Shown piece by piece: positions 14,928 to 23,578 of a DNA stretch of 55,221 nucleotides. Source of the DNA: Xylophilus ampelinus (GTDB lineage Bacteria; Pseudomonadota; Gammaproteobacteria; Burkholderiales; Burkholderiaceae_C); assembly GCF_901875635.1 (NCBI RefSeq), contig NZ_CABFMN010000097.1, forward strand, positions 1 to 55,221, in the 5' to 3' direction. The translations under genes and the position numbers were made by a program. How positions within the stretch are numbered: position 1 is the first letter of the stretch; every line of letters begins with the position of its first letter. Below the pieces are notes generated by a model, which saw only the letters and a program-made list of their open reading frames with translations, was not told where the DNA came from and searched no databases.

Positions 14928-16355
14928 ATGAACGCCCCCGCTTCCCTCGCCCATGTGACGCCCGAGATTGCCCAGCGCGATGTGCCCGACGCACTGATCC
15001 AGGCCCTGCAGCAGCGCTTCGGCGCACAGTGTTCCACGGCGATGGCGGTGCGCACGCAGCACGGGCGCGACGAATCCGCCTTCACCGAAGTGCCGCCGCC
15101 CGCGGCCGTGGTCTTCGCCGAAAGCACGCAGGATGTGGCCGACGCCGTGAAGCTCGCCGACGCGCACAGCGTGCCCGTGATCCCCTTCGGCGTCGGTTCC
15201 TCGCTCGAAGGCCACTTGCTCGCGGTGCAGGGCGGCATCAGCATCGACGTGTCGCGCATGAACAAGGTGCTCTCGGTCAATGCCGACGACCTGACGGTGA
15301 CGGTGCAGCCCGGCGTGACGCGCAAGCAGCTCAACGAGGAGATCAAGAGCACGGGCCTGTTCTTTCCCATCGACCCTGGCGCCGACGCCTCGATCGGCGG
15401 CATGACGGCCACGCGCGCCAGCGGGACGAACGCCGTGCGCTACGGCACCATGCGCGAGAACGTGCTGGCGCTCAAGGTGGTCACGGCCGCAGGCGAAGTC
15501 ATCCGCACCGGCACGCGCGCCAAGAAGTCGTCCGCGGGCTACGACCTCACGCGCCTGATGGTCGGCAGCGAAGGCACGCTCGGTGTCGTCACCGAGATCA
15601 CGCTGCGCATCTACCCGCTGCCCGAGGCGGTGTCGGCCGCGATCTGCTCCTTCCCGAGCATCGAGGCGGCCGTGCGCACCACCATCGAGATCATCCAGCT
15701 GGGCGTGCCGATCGCGCGCGTGGAGTTGATCGACGTGAACACGGTGCGCATGGTCAACGCCTACAGCAAGCTCACCCTGCGCGAAGAACCGATGCTGCTG
15801 ATGGAGTTCCACGGCTCGCCGGCGGGCGTGAAGGAGCAGGCCGAGGTGGTGCAGGAGCTGGCCAGCGGCCATGGCGGCAATGCTTTCGAATGGGCCAGCA
15901 CGCCCGAGGAGCGCACCCGCCTGTGGACGGCGCGGCACAACAGCTACTTCGCAGCGATCGCCTCGCGCCCCGGATGCCGCGCGATCAGCACCGACACCTG
16001 CGTGCCGATCTCGCGCCTGGCCGACTGCCTGCTCGAATCGGTGGCCGAGGTCGACGCCAGCGGGATCCCCTACTTCCTCGTCGGCCACGTGGGCGACGGC
16101 AACTTCCACTTCGGCTACCTCATCGACCCCGACGACGCCGACGAGCGCGCCAAGGCCGAGCAGCTGAATCACGCGCTGGTGGCACGGGCCATCGCGCTGG
16201 AAGGCACCTGCACCGGCGAACACGGCGTGGGGCTGCACAAGATGGGCTTCCTGGTCGACGAGGCCGGCGCGGGCGCCATCGACATGATGCGGACCATCAA
16301 GCGTGCGCTCGACCCGAAGAACATCATGAACCCGGGCAAGATCTTCGCCCTTTGA
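14928..16355 (+). CDS. FAD-binding D-lactate/glycolate-type dehydrogenase
   Basis: A 475-residue flavoprotein of the FAD_binding_4 plus FAD-oxidase-C architecture. It resembles D-lactate dehydrogenase (cytochrome type), GlcD and related 2-hydroxyacid dehydrogenases. The PCMH FAD domain spans about residues 45-225, with VIPFGVGSSLEGH and the pyrophosphate-binding DPGADASIGGMTATRASGTN. The C-terminal domain contains the metal/substrate motif GHVGDGNFH and ends CTGEHGVGLHKMGFL and KNIMNPGKIF. A single polypeptide without GlcE/GlcF partners favours D-lactate dehydrogenase. The ATG at 14928 follows a GGAG site; the upstream portion of the frame is Arg/Pro-rich and unlikely to be coding. Confidence 0.9.
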   Translation: MNAPASLAHVTPEIAQRDVPDALIQALQQRFGAQCSTAMAVRTQHGRDESAFTEVPPPAAVVFAESTQDVADAVKLADAHSVPVIPFGVGSSLEGHLLAVQGGISIDVSRMNKVLSVNADDLTVTVQPGVTRKQLNEEIKSTGLFFPIDPGADASIGGMTATRASGTNAVRYGTMRENVLALKVVTAAGEVIRTGTRAKKSSAGYDLTRLMVGSEGTLGVVTEITLRIYPLPEAVSAAICSFPSIEAAVRTTIEIIQLGVPIARVELIDVNTVRMVNAYSKLTLREEPMLLMEFHGSPAGVKEQAEVVQELASGHGGNAFEWASTPEERTRLWTARHNSYFAAIASRPGCRAISTDTCVPISRLADCLLESVAEVDASGIPYFLVGHVGDGNFHFGYLIDPDDADERAKAEQLNHALVARAIALEGTCTGEHGVGLHKMGFLVDEAGAGAIDMMRTIKRALDPKNIMNPGKIFAL

Positions 16356-16356
16356 T

Positions 16357-16415
16357 GCTATCGATTCAATAGCTGAATGTGCCCGCTGGGCGGGGGCTTC
16401 AGGCCGATTTGATCA
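16357..16415 (-). repeat. Interspersed ~60-bp repeat, copy 3
   Basis: This copy begins GCTATCGATTCAATAGCTG and ends in the GCTTCAGGCCGATTTGATC form shared with other copies. It lies directly after the stop of the dehydrogenase gene and before a bidirectional terminator. Confidence 0.65.
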
Positions 16416-16417
16416 TG

Positions 16418-16443
16418 AAAAAAGCCCGGCGCTGCCGGGCTTT
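16418..16443. terminator. Bidirectional Rho-independent terminator
   Basis: A 10-bp perfect stem AAAGCCCGGC / GCCGGGCTTT with a 3-base loop, flanked by A and T tracts. It lies between the convergent dehydrogenase (rightward) and CsgG-like (leftward) genes and can serve both. Confidence 0.85.
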
Positions 16444-16464
16444 GTCGTTGGGGGCCGCGCGGGC

Positions 16465-17358
16465 TCAACGACGACGGCGCGTCGGCTTCTCGCTCGGCAC
16501 GTAGGTCTGCGACGGTGCCGCGCCCCCGTCCACGCCCAGCCGGCCGCCGCCACCCAGGCCCTGGCCGCGCACGGTCTGGGCCTTGTAGTTGCGCAGCGAG
16601 ACCACGAGCTGGTTGTACGAGTCCATGAAGGCCGCGGCGATGACCTTGCCCTGCGGCGTGCGCGAGTAGCCGCCGATGCTGCCGGCCGCCGACGCACCGG
16701 CCACGCCCAGGAAGCCGCCGAAGTCGGTCTTGGAGGCGCTGCCTTCCGACACGCCGATCTGCACGCCCGAGCGGTTGTCGATGAGGGTCAGCATGGTGCT
16801 GGCTTCGCGGGTCTGCAGGCTGCCGCCGACATTGGCCAGCACGTTGCTGTAGCGGCCGCGGTTGATGATGCCGCCGAGCGCGGCGCCCATGCCACCGGCG
16901 TCGCTGTTGTTGATGATGACCTCGGGCGAGATGCCGTAGTCGGAGGCGACCATCTGGCCCTTGCCGAAGTTGCTGCCGGCGCGCATTTCGCCCGACTGCA
17001 TGATGGCGCGCTCGCGGTTCATGGCGTTCATGCCGGCCGCGCCGCGCTCGACGACGACGAAACAGTTCGACTGCTGGATCAGCAGGCGCAGCAGCGTGGA
17101 GGTGGGGGGCAGTTTGTACTCGCCGGTGACGATGGTGTACCAGCCGGCCGACTGGTTCTCGATCAGCGAGACGGTGCCCAGCGGCGACTCGCAGCGTTCC
17201 AGCGCGCTGCTGGCGTTGGCGGAAGCCGAGCCGGCGGCGCTGCCGGTGGCAACGGTCTTGGCACCCTGGCTGCCCATCTGCATGTCCGTGGTCTGGCAAC
17301 CGGTCAGTGCGAGCACCCCGACGAGGGCAGCGGCGAGCGGGAGTTTGGCGAAGGTCAT
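16465..17358 (-). CDS. CsgG/HfaB-like outer-membrane lipoprotein
   Basis: A 297-residue lipoprotein: signal sequence with lipobox LTGC (acylated Cys 21), then a domain resembling CsgG. The match rests on the CsgG-type pattern LLRLLIQQSNCFVVVERGAA (residue about 89 on), then an NRERAIMQSGEM segment and an ASDYGISPEVIINN strand. A Gly/Ser-rich region (about 185-230) follows, and a Gly-rich C-terminus ends in basic residues. CsgG forms the curli secretion channel, but no csgA/B/E/F genes are here, so this is an orphan member; many such proteins have no assigned role. It is followed by the bidirectional terminator. The 250-bp upstream gap (17359-17608) shows no gene. Confidence 0.72.
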   Translation of the reverse strand: MTFAKLPLAAALVGVLALTGCQTTDMQMGSQGAKTVATGSAAGSASANASSALERCESPLGTVSLIENQSAGWYTIVTGEYKLPPTSTLLRLLIQQSNCFVVVERGAAGMNAMNRERAIMQSGEMRAGSNFGKGQMVASDYGISPEVIINNSDAGGMGAALGGIINRGRYSNVLANVGGSLQTREASTMLTLIDNRSGVQIGVSEGSASKTDFGGFLGVAGASAAGSIGGYSRTPQGKVIAAAFMDSYNQLVVSLRNYKAQTVRGQGLGGGGRLGVDGGAAPSQTYVPSEKPTRRRR

Positions 17359-17608
17359 GGGTCAGGCCCTGTCAATGTTTGAAACAGCCGGTGAGCATAA
17401 CGTCAAACGATGGAGCGTCCATGCATCGGAAGTGCGGGACACCTCTCTCATTCGGACAGGACCCCCAAACCATGGGAGCCGCTGGCCCGCGTGGGGCCGT
17501 CCGCCGCGTCACATCCGGTGATCGTCACGTGGCGCCGCGGCCACGGATGTAACGCTCAGAAATGTGGAATTTGTCACACCCCCGGTGCCACGCCGGCACC
17601 GGCTGGTG

Positions 17609-18586
17609 TCAGGCCGTGCTGCCGCGCAACCGGTCGATGAGCCCGTTGAGCGACTCCAGCGAGCCGAAGTGGATGGCGAGCTCACCGCTCTCCTCCACCT
17701 TGCCGTTGCGCTTGCTGCGCTTCTTGATGCGCACCTCGACCTCGGCGGTGAGCAGGTCGGCCAGTTCCTCTTCCACGCGCTGCAGGTCGCGCGACTTCTC
17801 GGCCGGGCCGCGGCGCACCGGGGCTGTGAGGTTGAACTCGGCTGCGAGCTTCTTCACCAGCGACTCGGCCTCGCGCACCGACAGCTTCTTCGCCACGATC
17901 TGGTTGGCCGCGGTGATCTGCGTGGCACGGTCCAGCGCCAGCAGGGCGCGCGCATGGCCCATGTCGACGTCGCCGGCCATCAGCAGGCCCTGCACCGGCT
18001 CGGCCAGGTTCAACAGGCGCAGCAGGTTGCTGGCCGCGCTGCGCGAGCGACCCACGGCCTGCGCCGCTGCCTCGTGCGTGAGGCCGAACTCGTTCACCAG
18101 CCGCTGCAGGCCCTGTGCCTCTTCGAGCGGGTTCAGGTCTTCGCGCTGGATGTTCTCGATCAGCGACATCGCCGCGGCGGCCTCGTTGGGCACGTCGCGC
18201 ACCAGCACCGGCACCTCGGCCAGGCCGGCCAGCTTCGCAGCGCGGAAGCGGCGCTCGCCCGCGATGATCTCGAAGGGCGCGTTCTTGGCCGCCGCCTGCG
18301 CGGCGTCGAGCCGGCGCACCAGGATCGGCTGCATGATCCCCTGCGCCTTGATGCTCTCGGCCAACTCGTACAGGGCGCCCTCGTCCATGCGCGTGCGCGG
18401 CTGGTAGACGCCGGGGACCATCTGGTCGAGGGCGAGCGTGCTGGGGTTGCCGTCGCGCCCGGCTGGAGCGCTGGCGCCCTCGCCGTCGTCGCTGCCACTG
18501 TCGCGCGATGCGCCCGCATTGCCGGCGGCAGGGCCGAGCAGGGCTTCGAGTCCGCGGCCAAGGCCCTTGGGTTTCTTGGTGGCCAT
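17609..18586 (-). CDS. parB: Chromosome-partitioning protein ParB
   Basis: A 325-residue ParB. It is a CTP-dependent clamp that loads at parS sites and spreads, recruiting SMC and ParA. The N-terminus (KPKGLGRGLEALLG) is the typical ParA-stimulating Arg peptide. The CTP-binding GERR box is at 110-113, followed by ENIQREDLNPLEEAQG. The helix-turn-helix (GLTHEAAAQAVGRSRSAASNLLRLL) recognises parS, and the C-terminus is the dimerisation domain. The ATG at 18586 overlaps the stop of the upstream hydrolase gene (TGATG), suggesting coupling. A perfect parS at 21910-21925 and a near-perfect one at 20850-20865 lie in the same cluster. Confidence 0.96.
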   Translation of the reverse strand: MATKKPKGLGRGLEALLGPAAGNAGASRDSGSDDGEGASAPAGRDGNPSTLALDQMVPGVYQPRTRMDEGALYELAESIKAQGIMQPILVRRLDAAQAAAKNAPFEIIAGERRFRAAKLAGLAEVPVLVRDVPNEAAAAMSLIENIQREDLNPLEEAQGLQRLVNEFGLTHEAAAQAVGRSRSAASNLLRLLNLAEPVQGLLMAGDVDMGHARALLALDRATQITAANQIVAKKLSVREAESLVKKLAAEFNLTAPVRRGPAEKSRDLQRVEEELADLLTAEVEVRIKKRSKRNGKVEESGELAIHFGSLESLNGLIDRLRGSTA

Positions 18587-19146
18587 CAGGGGGTCTTCGT
18601 GGTTTCGGGGTTCATCAGTTCGAGCATCAGCGCGCGGCCCTCGGGCCAGTCGCCCAGGCCCGAGTCGGCGTTGACGTGGCCGCGCGCGCCGAGGTCGACA
18701 AAGCGTGCGCCCCAGTCGGCGGCCAAGCCGCGGGCGCGCTCGGCGCTGCAATACGGGTCGTCGGTCGAGCCGACGAGGATGGACGGGAACGGCAGGCGCT
18801 CGCGCACGATGGGCGCCCAGCCGGGGATCTGCTGGCGCAGGTCCTCGCGCTCCAGGTCGCCGGGCGCCACCAGCAGCGCGCCCACCACCCGGCCGGTATG
18901 GCGTGAATGCGCCGCCCAGGCGGCGACCAGCAGGCAGCCCATGCTGTGGGCCGCAAAGACGACCGGGCCCGGGGCCGCGAGCACCGCCTCCTCGAGCTGG
19001 GCCGACCAGTCGCCGCGCAAGGGGCGCATCCAGTCGTGCTGCTGCACCCGCCGATCGCCGTGCAGCGCTTCCCAACGGGTCTGCCAGTGGCCGGGGCCGC
19101 TGTTTTGCCAGCCGGGCAACAGAAGCACTTCAGGAGATGCCTTCAT
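18586..19146 (-). CDS. RBBP9/YdeN-type alpha/beta hydrolase, between parA and parB
   Basis: A 186-residue small serine hydrolase of the RBBP9/YdeN (DUF1234-like) type. It contains LLPGWQNSGPGHWQTRWE near the N-terminus, the nucleophile AAHSMGC (about residues 65-71), an Asp in STDDPYCSAERA, and His in the final GHVNADSGLGDWPEG. The substrate is unknown. It is inserted between parA and parB, overlapping the parB start and separated from parA by a copy of the interspersed repeat. There is no obvious link to segregation, although co-transcription with parB is likely. Confidence 0.88.
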   Translation of the reverse strand: MKASPEVLLLPGWQNSGPGHWQTRWEALHGDRRVQQHDWMRPLRGDWSAQLEEAVLAAPGPVVFAAHSMGCLLVAAWAAHSRHTGRVVGALLVAPGDLEREDLRQQIPGWAPIVRERLPFPSILVGSTDDPYCSAERARGLAADWGARFVDLGARGHVNADSGLGDWPEGRALMLELMNPETTKTP

Positions 19147-19147
19147 T

Positions 19148-19204
19148 TGCTATTGTTTTGATAGCTGCTCGCGCAGGCAGGACGGGCGCTACAGGCTGTT
19201 TTCA
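19148..19204 (-). repeat. Interspersed ~60-bp repeat, copy 4 (overlaps the end of parA)
   Basis: This copy reads GCTATTGTTTTGATAGCTG on the plus strand and runs into the last codons of parA. The TAG stop of parA (19189-19191) and its final few residues (ENSL) lie inside the element. Confidence 0.7.
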
Positions 19205-20073
19205 TCCGAAACACCGGATGCGGAGGGCGCTGCGGCCGGCACCGCGACCGGGGGCGCCACCACCGGCGGTGCCGGCTGCGCGAAGGCGCTGGCGGGCGGC
19301 ATCTTCTTCACCAGTTCTTCGGCAAAGGCGACGAAGGCCTGGCTGCCGCGCGCCGACGGGTCGAACACCACACCCGGCAGGCCATAGCTGGGCGCCTCGG
19401 CCAGGCGCACGTTGCGCGGGATCACGGTGTCGAACACCTTGTCGCCGAAATGCGCCTTGAGCTGCTCGCTCACCTGCTGCTGCAGCGTGATGCGCGGATC
19501 GAACATCACGCGCAGCAGGCCGATGATCTGCAGGTTCTTGTTGAGGTTGGCATGCACCTGCTTGATGGTGTTGACCAGGTCGGTGAGCCCCTCGAGCGCG
19601 AAGTACTCGCACTGCATGGGCACGATCACGCCGTGCGCCGCGCACAGGCCGTTGAGCGTCAGCAGGCTCAGGCTGGGCGGGCAGTCGATGAGGATGAAGT
19701 CGTACTCGGCGCCCACGCCGGCCAGCGCGGTGCGCAGGCGCTTCTCGCGGCGGTCGAGCGCGACCATCTCCACCTCGGCGCCGGCCAGCTCGCGGTTGGC
19801 GGCCAACACGTCGTAGGCGGCGCCGGCTTCCACCAGCTTCTCGGGGCGGATGCGCGCCTCGGCGACCGAGGCGGATTCGAGCAGCACGTCGTAGACCGTG
19901 AGCTCGGCCTCGCGCTTGTCCACGCCCGAGCCCATGGTGGCGTTGCCCTGCGGGTCGAGGTCGATCATCAGCACTCGCTGGCCGACCTTGGCCAACCCGG
20001 CGGCGAGGTTCACGGTGGTGGTGGTCTTGCCGACCCCGCCCTTCTGGTTGGCGATGCAGAAAATCTTGGCCAT
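19189..20073 (-). CDS. parA: Chromosome-partitioning ATPase ParA (Soj)
   Basis: A 294-residue ParA/Soj ATPase that moves ParB-parS complexes of the origin region over the nucleoid. The deviant Walker A KGGVGKTT spans 11-18, Walker A' is LMIDLDPQGNATMG, and Walker B is DFILIDCPPSLSLLT. About 35 extra C-terminal residues (AQPAPPVVAPPVAVPAAAPS and beyond) are Ala/Pro-rich and probably disordered. The very end is encoded by an interspersed repeat, so the C-terminus may have been reshaped by its insertion. It is followed by the hydrolase and parB genes. The start at 20073 gives the expected MAKIFCIANQ. Confidence 0.96.
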   Translation of the reverse strand: MAKIFCIANQKGGVGKTTTTVNLAAGLAKVGQRVLMIDLDPQGNATMGSGVDKREAELTVYDVLLESASVAEARIRPEKLVEAGAAYDVLAANRELAGAEVEMVALDRREKRLRTALAGVGAEYDFILIDCPPSLSLLTLNGLCAAHGVIVPMQCEYFALEGLTDLVNTIKQVHANLNKNLQIIGLLRVMFDPRITLQQQVSEQLKAHFGDKVFDTVIPRNVRLAEAPSYGLPGVVFDPSARGSQAFVAFAEELVKKMPPASAFAQPAPPVVAPPVAVPAAAPSASGVSDENSL

Positions 20074-20077
20074 GGGG

Positions 20078-20692
20078 TCACTGGCTCAGCGCGAGCTTGA
20101 TGCCGAAGCCGACGAGCAGGGTGCCGGCCATCTTTTCCAACGCGCCCGAGACCTTGGGATTGGCGCGGATGCGCTCGGCGAAGAAGTGGGTCAGCGTGAT
20201 CGTCGTCAGGCAGTAGGCCAGCGTGATCGCCGCCACCGTGCCGGCCATCACACCGAAGGTCAGCAGGCCCTGGTGGCGAGCCGGGTCGATGAAGAGCGGG
20301 AAGAAGGCCATGTAGAACACGATGGCCTTGGGGTTCAGCAAGGTGATCAGCAACGATTGCCGCATGTAGTGGTGCGGCTGGATCTGGAGCACCGGCGCCG
20401 AGCCCGGCTTGGAACGCAGCATCTTCAGACCCATCCAGGCCAGGTATGCGGCGCCGAGCCACTGCACGAGGTGGAAGGCGGTCGGATACGCCGCCAGCAG
20501 GGCCGCCACGCCGGCCACAGCCGACCACATCAGCACTTGGTCGCCGAGGATCAGGCCCAGGGTGGAGCCCAGTCCGCCTCGCAAACCGCCCTTGCCGGTC
20601 GAGGTGATCAACGCCAGGTTGCCCGGCCCGGGAATGAGCAGGAAGACGATGATGGCGGCGACAAAAGCGCCGTAGTCCGCGATGCCGAACAT
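20078..20692 (-). CDS. LysE/RhtB family amino-acid exporter
   Basis: A 204-residue integral membrane protein of the LysE/RhtB family, exporters of amino acids such as homoserine, threonine or lysine. About six hydrophobic segments are visible. The family motif near the first segment is VFLLIPGPGNLALITSTGKGG (in part), with GDQVLMW following, and the central NPKAIVFYMAFFPLFID is also typical. The gene ends 4 bp before parA and starts 93 bp after rsmG, so it belongs to the same leftward run of genes. The substrate cannot be predicted. Confidence 0.9.
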   Translation of the reverse strand: MFGIADYGAFVAAIIVFLLIPGPGNLALITSTGKGGLRGGLGSTLGLILGDQVLMWSAVAGVAALLAAYPTAFHLVQWLGAAYLAWMGLKMLRSKPGSAPVLQIQPHHYMRQSLLITLLNPKAIVFYMAFFPLFIDPARHQGLLTFGVMAGTVAAITLAYCLTTITLTHFFAERIRANPKVSGALEKMAGTLLVGFGIKLALSQ

Positions 20693-20785
20693 GGGAAGAA
20701 GCCCGAGGTGGGCAGAGAGAGGGGAAGGCGACGAGTCTAAGTCAGGAGCCCGCGATCGATGGGCCTGGCGGCACGCCGCGGCACC

Positions 20786-21418
20786 TCAATCGGCGCTTTT
20801 TCTCGCCCAGACGATGCAGCGCTCGGCGTCGAGCCCCGGCACATGCAGTTGTTCCACGTGAAACACATCGATGCCTTCAGGAAGGGCGGCAAGTTCGTCG
20901 TTCGGCACCTTGCCCTTCATGGCCAGCCAAACACCCTGATCTGCCAGGAGTTGGCGCGAGCCCTGGAAGAAGTCCGGCAGCGAAGCGAAGGCCCGGGAAC
21001 TCACCACTTCGTATGCACCGGTCAGCGACTCGACGCGTGCGTGGAGGCCCTTCAAGTTGGACAGTTGCAGCTCGGCCGCCACCTGGTTCACGAACGCGGT
21101 CTTCTTGGCCACCGCATCGAGGCAGCGCACTTCCAGGTCGGGCCGCAGGATGGCGATGACGACACCGGGCAGGCCACCGCCCGAGCCTACGTCCAGCAGG
21201 CGCCCCGGCGCCGGCTGCTGTCGGTTCAGCGGCGCCACGGCCGCCAGGCTGTCGAGCAAATGATGCGTGCGGACGCTGGCCTCGTCGCGCAGCGCCGTCA
21301 GGTTGTAGACCTTGTTCCACTTCAGGATGAGCGCACCGTAGGCCTCCAGCTGCTCGATCTGCCGTGCGCTCGGCACCAACCCCAGTGCCCGAGCACCCTC
21401 CTCCAGGCCGACCGTCAT
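20786..21418 (-). CDS. rsmG: 16S rRNA (guanine-527-N7)-methyltransferase RsmG
   Basis: A 210-residue SAM-dependent methyltransferase that modifies G527 of 16S rRNA. The SAM site [17 protein letters not shown] is at about residues 73-89, preceded by the family's [12 protein letters not shown] and HHLLDSLA. The ATG overlaps the mnmG stop (ATGA, 21415-21418), the standard gidA-gidB coupling. The C-terminal coding region contains a near-perfect parS (20850-20865) encoding FHVEQ. Confidence 0.96.
   Translation of the reverse strand: MTVGLEEGARALGLVPSARQIEQLEAYGALILKWNKVYNLTALRDEASVRTHHLLDSLAAVAPLNRQQPAPGRLLDVGSGGGLPGVVIAILRPDLEVRCLDAVAKKTAFVNQVAAELQLSNLKGLHARVESLTGAYEVVSSRAFASLPDFFQGSRQLLADQGVWLAMKGKVPNDELAALPEGIDVFHVEQLHVPGLDAERCIVWARKSAD
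20850..20865. promoter_or_regulatory. parS: parS-like centromere site inside rsmG
   Basis: TGTTCCACGTGAAACA differs from the consensus parS (TGTTTCACGTGAAACA) at one base. It lies within the rsmG coding sequence, 2.3 kb upstream of the parB start. A single mismatch of this kind is usually still bound by ParB, by comparison with known parS variants. Confidence 0.75.
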
Positions 21419-23361
21419 GCGGCAGCCGGCTCGTTCGCGGAGGCTGTCTGGAAGGCCTTGTAGCCGCCCTTGCGCAGATGGATCATGAGCAGCGAGATGG
21501 CTGCCGGCGTGATGCCCGAGATACGCGAAGCCTGGCCCAACGTTTCCGGCCGGTGCTTGGCCAGCTTCTGGCGCGCCTCGATGCTCAACGCCTGCACCTG
21601 CAGGTAGTCCAGCTCGGGCGGCAGGCGCAAGTTCTCGTAGGTGGCGGCCCGCTGCACCTCGTCGTGCTGGCGTTCGATGTAGCCGCTGTACTTGGCCGCG
21701 ATCTCCACCTGCTCCACTTCGTCGGCCGCCAGAGATTGTTCCGGCGCGTACTTGCCGCCATCCAATGACAGCAGCGCCTCGTAGCTCAACCCCGGCCGGC
21801 GCAGCAGGTCGCCCAGGTTGTACTCGTGCTCGATCGCCTTGCCCAGCACACGCTCCGACTCGCTGGCCGGCAGGTTGCGCGGGTTCACCCAGGTCGAGTT
21901 CAAGCGCTCTGTTTCACGTGAAACAGCATCGCGCTTGCGGCTGAAGGCGTCCCAGCGGGCGTCGTCCACCAACCCCAACCGGCGGCCGGTTTCCGTCAGG
22001 CGCATGTCGGCGTTGTCTTCGCGCAGCTGCAGCCGGAACTCGGCGCGGCTGGTGAACATGCGGTACGGCTCGGTCACACCCTTGGTGATGAGGTCGTCGA
22101 CCAGCACACCCAGGTAGGCCTCGTCGCGACGCGGCACCCAAGCGTCCTCGCCCCGGCAATGCAGCGCGGCATTGATGCCGGCGAACAGGCCCTGGGCCGC
22201 TGCCTCCTCGTAGCCGGTGGTGCCGTTGATCTGGCCGGCGAAGAACAGACCCTGGATGGCGCGCGTCTCGAAGCTGCTCTTCAGGCCGCGCGGATCGAAG
22301 TAGTCGTACTCGATCGCGTACCCCGGGCGCAGGATGTGCGCGTTCTCCAGCCCCGGCATCGAGCGCACCAGCGCGTACTGGATGTCGAAGGGCAGGCTCG
22401 TCGAGATGCCATTCGGGTAGTACTCGTTCGTCGTCAGGCCCTCGGGCTCCAGGAAGATCTGGTGGCTGTCCTTGTCGGCGAAGCGGTTGATCTTGTCTTC
22501 CACGCTCGGGCAGTAGCGCGGCCCCACCCCATCGATCCTGCCGGTGAACATGGGGCTGCGGTCGAAGCCGGAGCGGATGATCTCGTGCGTGCGGGCATTG
22601 GTGTGCGTGATCCAGCAGGGCATCTGCCGCGGGTGCATGTCGGCCCGGCCCATGAAGCTGAACACGGGCATCGCCGGGTGGTCGCTGCCGGGCACGCCGT
22701 CGCCGGGCTGTTCGGTGCATTGGCTGAAGTCGATGGTCCGCCCGTCGAGGCGTGGCGGTGTGCCGGTCTTCAGGCGCCCTTGGGGCAGCTTGAGTTCCTT
22801 CAGCCGTGCCGACAGGCTCACGGCCGGCGGGTCGCCCGCGCGGCCGGCCTGGTAGTTGTCCAGCCCGACGTGGATGCGCCCGTCGAGGAAGGTGCCCGCG
22901 GTCAGCACCACGGTCCGCGCGCGGAAGGCGATGCCGACCTGCGTCACGGCGCCCACCACGCGATCGCCCTCCACCATCAGGTCGTCGACCGCCTGCTGGA
23001 AGAGCACCAGGTTCGGCTGGTTCTCCAGCCGGCGGCGGATGGCCGCCTTGTACAGGACGCGGTCGGCCTGCGCCCGCGTGGCGCGCACCGCAGGCCCCTT
23101 GCTCGAATTGAGGATGCGGAACTGGATGCCCGCCTCGTCCGTCGCGATGGCCATCGCACCGCCTAGCGCATCGACCTCCCTGACCAGGTGCCCCTTGCCG
23201 ATGCCGCCGATCGACGGGTTGCAACTCATCTGGCCCAGCGTCTCGATGTTGTGGGTCAGCAGCAGCGTCTTCGCGCCCATGCGGGCCGAGGCGAGTGCAG
23301 CCTCGGTGCCGGCATGGCCACCGCCGACGACGATGACGTCGAATTCTTCCGGGTACAGCAT
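21415..23361 (-). CDS. mnmG: tRNA uridine-5-carboxymethylaminomethyl modification enzyme MnmG (GidA)
   Basis: A 648-residue FAD enzyme which, with MnmE, adds the carboxymethylaminomethyl group to U34 of certain tRNAs. The FAD fold [20 protein letters not shown] begins at about residue 10, followed by [20 protein letters not shown] and the second signature [20 protein letters not shown]. The C-terminal domain ([20 protein letters not shown]) binds MnmE. Length is normal. It heads a leftward cluster mnmG-rsmG-lysE-parA-hydrolase-parB, the type of cluster commonly found close to oriC. A perfect parS is embedded in its coding sequence at 21910-21925. Confidence 0.97.
   Translation of the reverse strand: MLYPEEFDVIVVGGGHAGTEAALASARMGAKTLLLTHNIETLGQMSCNPSIGGIGKGHLVREVDALGGAMAIATDEAGIQFRILNSSKGPAVRATRAQADRVLYKAAIRRRLENQPNLVLFQQAVDDLMVEGDRVVGAVTQVGIAFRARTVVLTAGTFLDGRIHVGLDNYQAGRAGDPPAVSLSARLKELKLPQGRLKTGTPPRLDGRTIDFSQCTEQPGDGVPGSDHPAMPVFSFMGRADMHPRQMPCWITHTNARTHEIIRSGFDRSPMFTGRIDGVGPRYCPSVEDKINRFADKDSHQIFLEPEGLTTNEYYPNGISTSLPFDIQYALVRSMPGLENAHILRPGYAIEYDYFDPRGLKSSFETRAIQGLFFAGQINGTTGYEEAAAQGLFAGINAALHCRGEDAWVPRRDEAYLGVLVDDLITKGVTEPYRMFTSRAEFRLQLREDNADMRLTETGRRLGLVDDARWDAFSRKRDAVSRETERLNSTWVNPRNLPASESERVLGKAIEHEYNLGDLLRRPGLSYEALLSLDGGKYAPEQSLAADEVEQVEIAAKYSGYIERQHDEVQRAATYENLRLPPELDYLQVQALSIEARQKLAKHRPETLGQASRISGITPAAISLLMIHLRKGGYKAFQTASANEPAAA
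21910..21925. promoter_or_regulatory. parS: Perfect parS centromere site inside mnmG
   Basis: TGTTTCACGTGAAACA is an exact 16-bp match to the conserved bacterial parS consensus and a perfect palindrome. It lies inside mnmG, a little over 3 kb from parB. The encoded residues (AVSRETE) sit in a C-terminal region able to tolerate the site. Confidence 0.92.
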
Positions 23362-23511
23362 GGTCAGGGTCGCGCAGTGGCCGATCGGCTGCGGTCCCGT
23401 GGGGGTGACCGGCCATCACTGCGTCGTTCAGGAGGAGGAAAGGGCGTCGATTTTATTCGCCCACGCCCTCACCTGCTCAAAATATGGGCATCCCGAAATC
23501 GAGAGCGAAAT

Positions 23512-23566
23512 CGGGCCGCAACGCCCGCCAATACTGCGCCAGCAGCTATCAATTTTGCAGCAAACG
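23512..23566 (+). repeat. Interspersed ~60-bp repeat, copy 5
   Basis: This copy carries GCCGCAACGCCCG, a degenerate middle, then AGCAGCTATCAATTTTGCAG. It lies in the 217-bp gap between the mnmG start and the transglutaminase gene stop. No gene is seen in that gap. Confidence 0.65.
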
Positions 23567-23578
23567 ACGCGATGGTGA

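Noticed and set aside
17582..17600. Terminator after parB
   Set aside because: The CGGTGCC/GGCACCG stem has no following T run on the minus strand.
17609..19075. 488-codon frame as an extended ParB
   Set aside because: Codons before 18586 overlap the hydrolase gene and show no ParB similarity; the MATKKPKGLGRGL start is typical.
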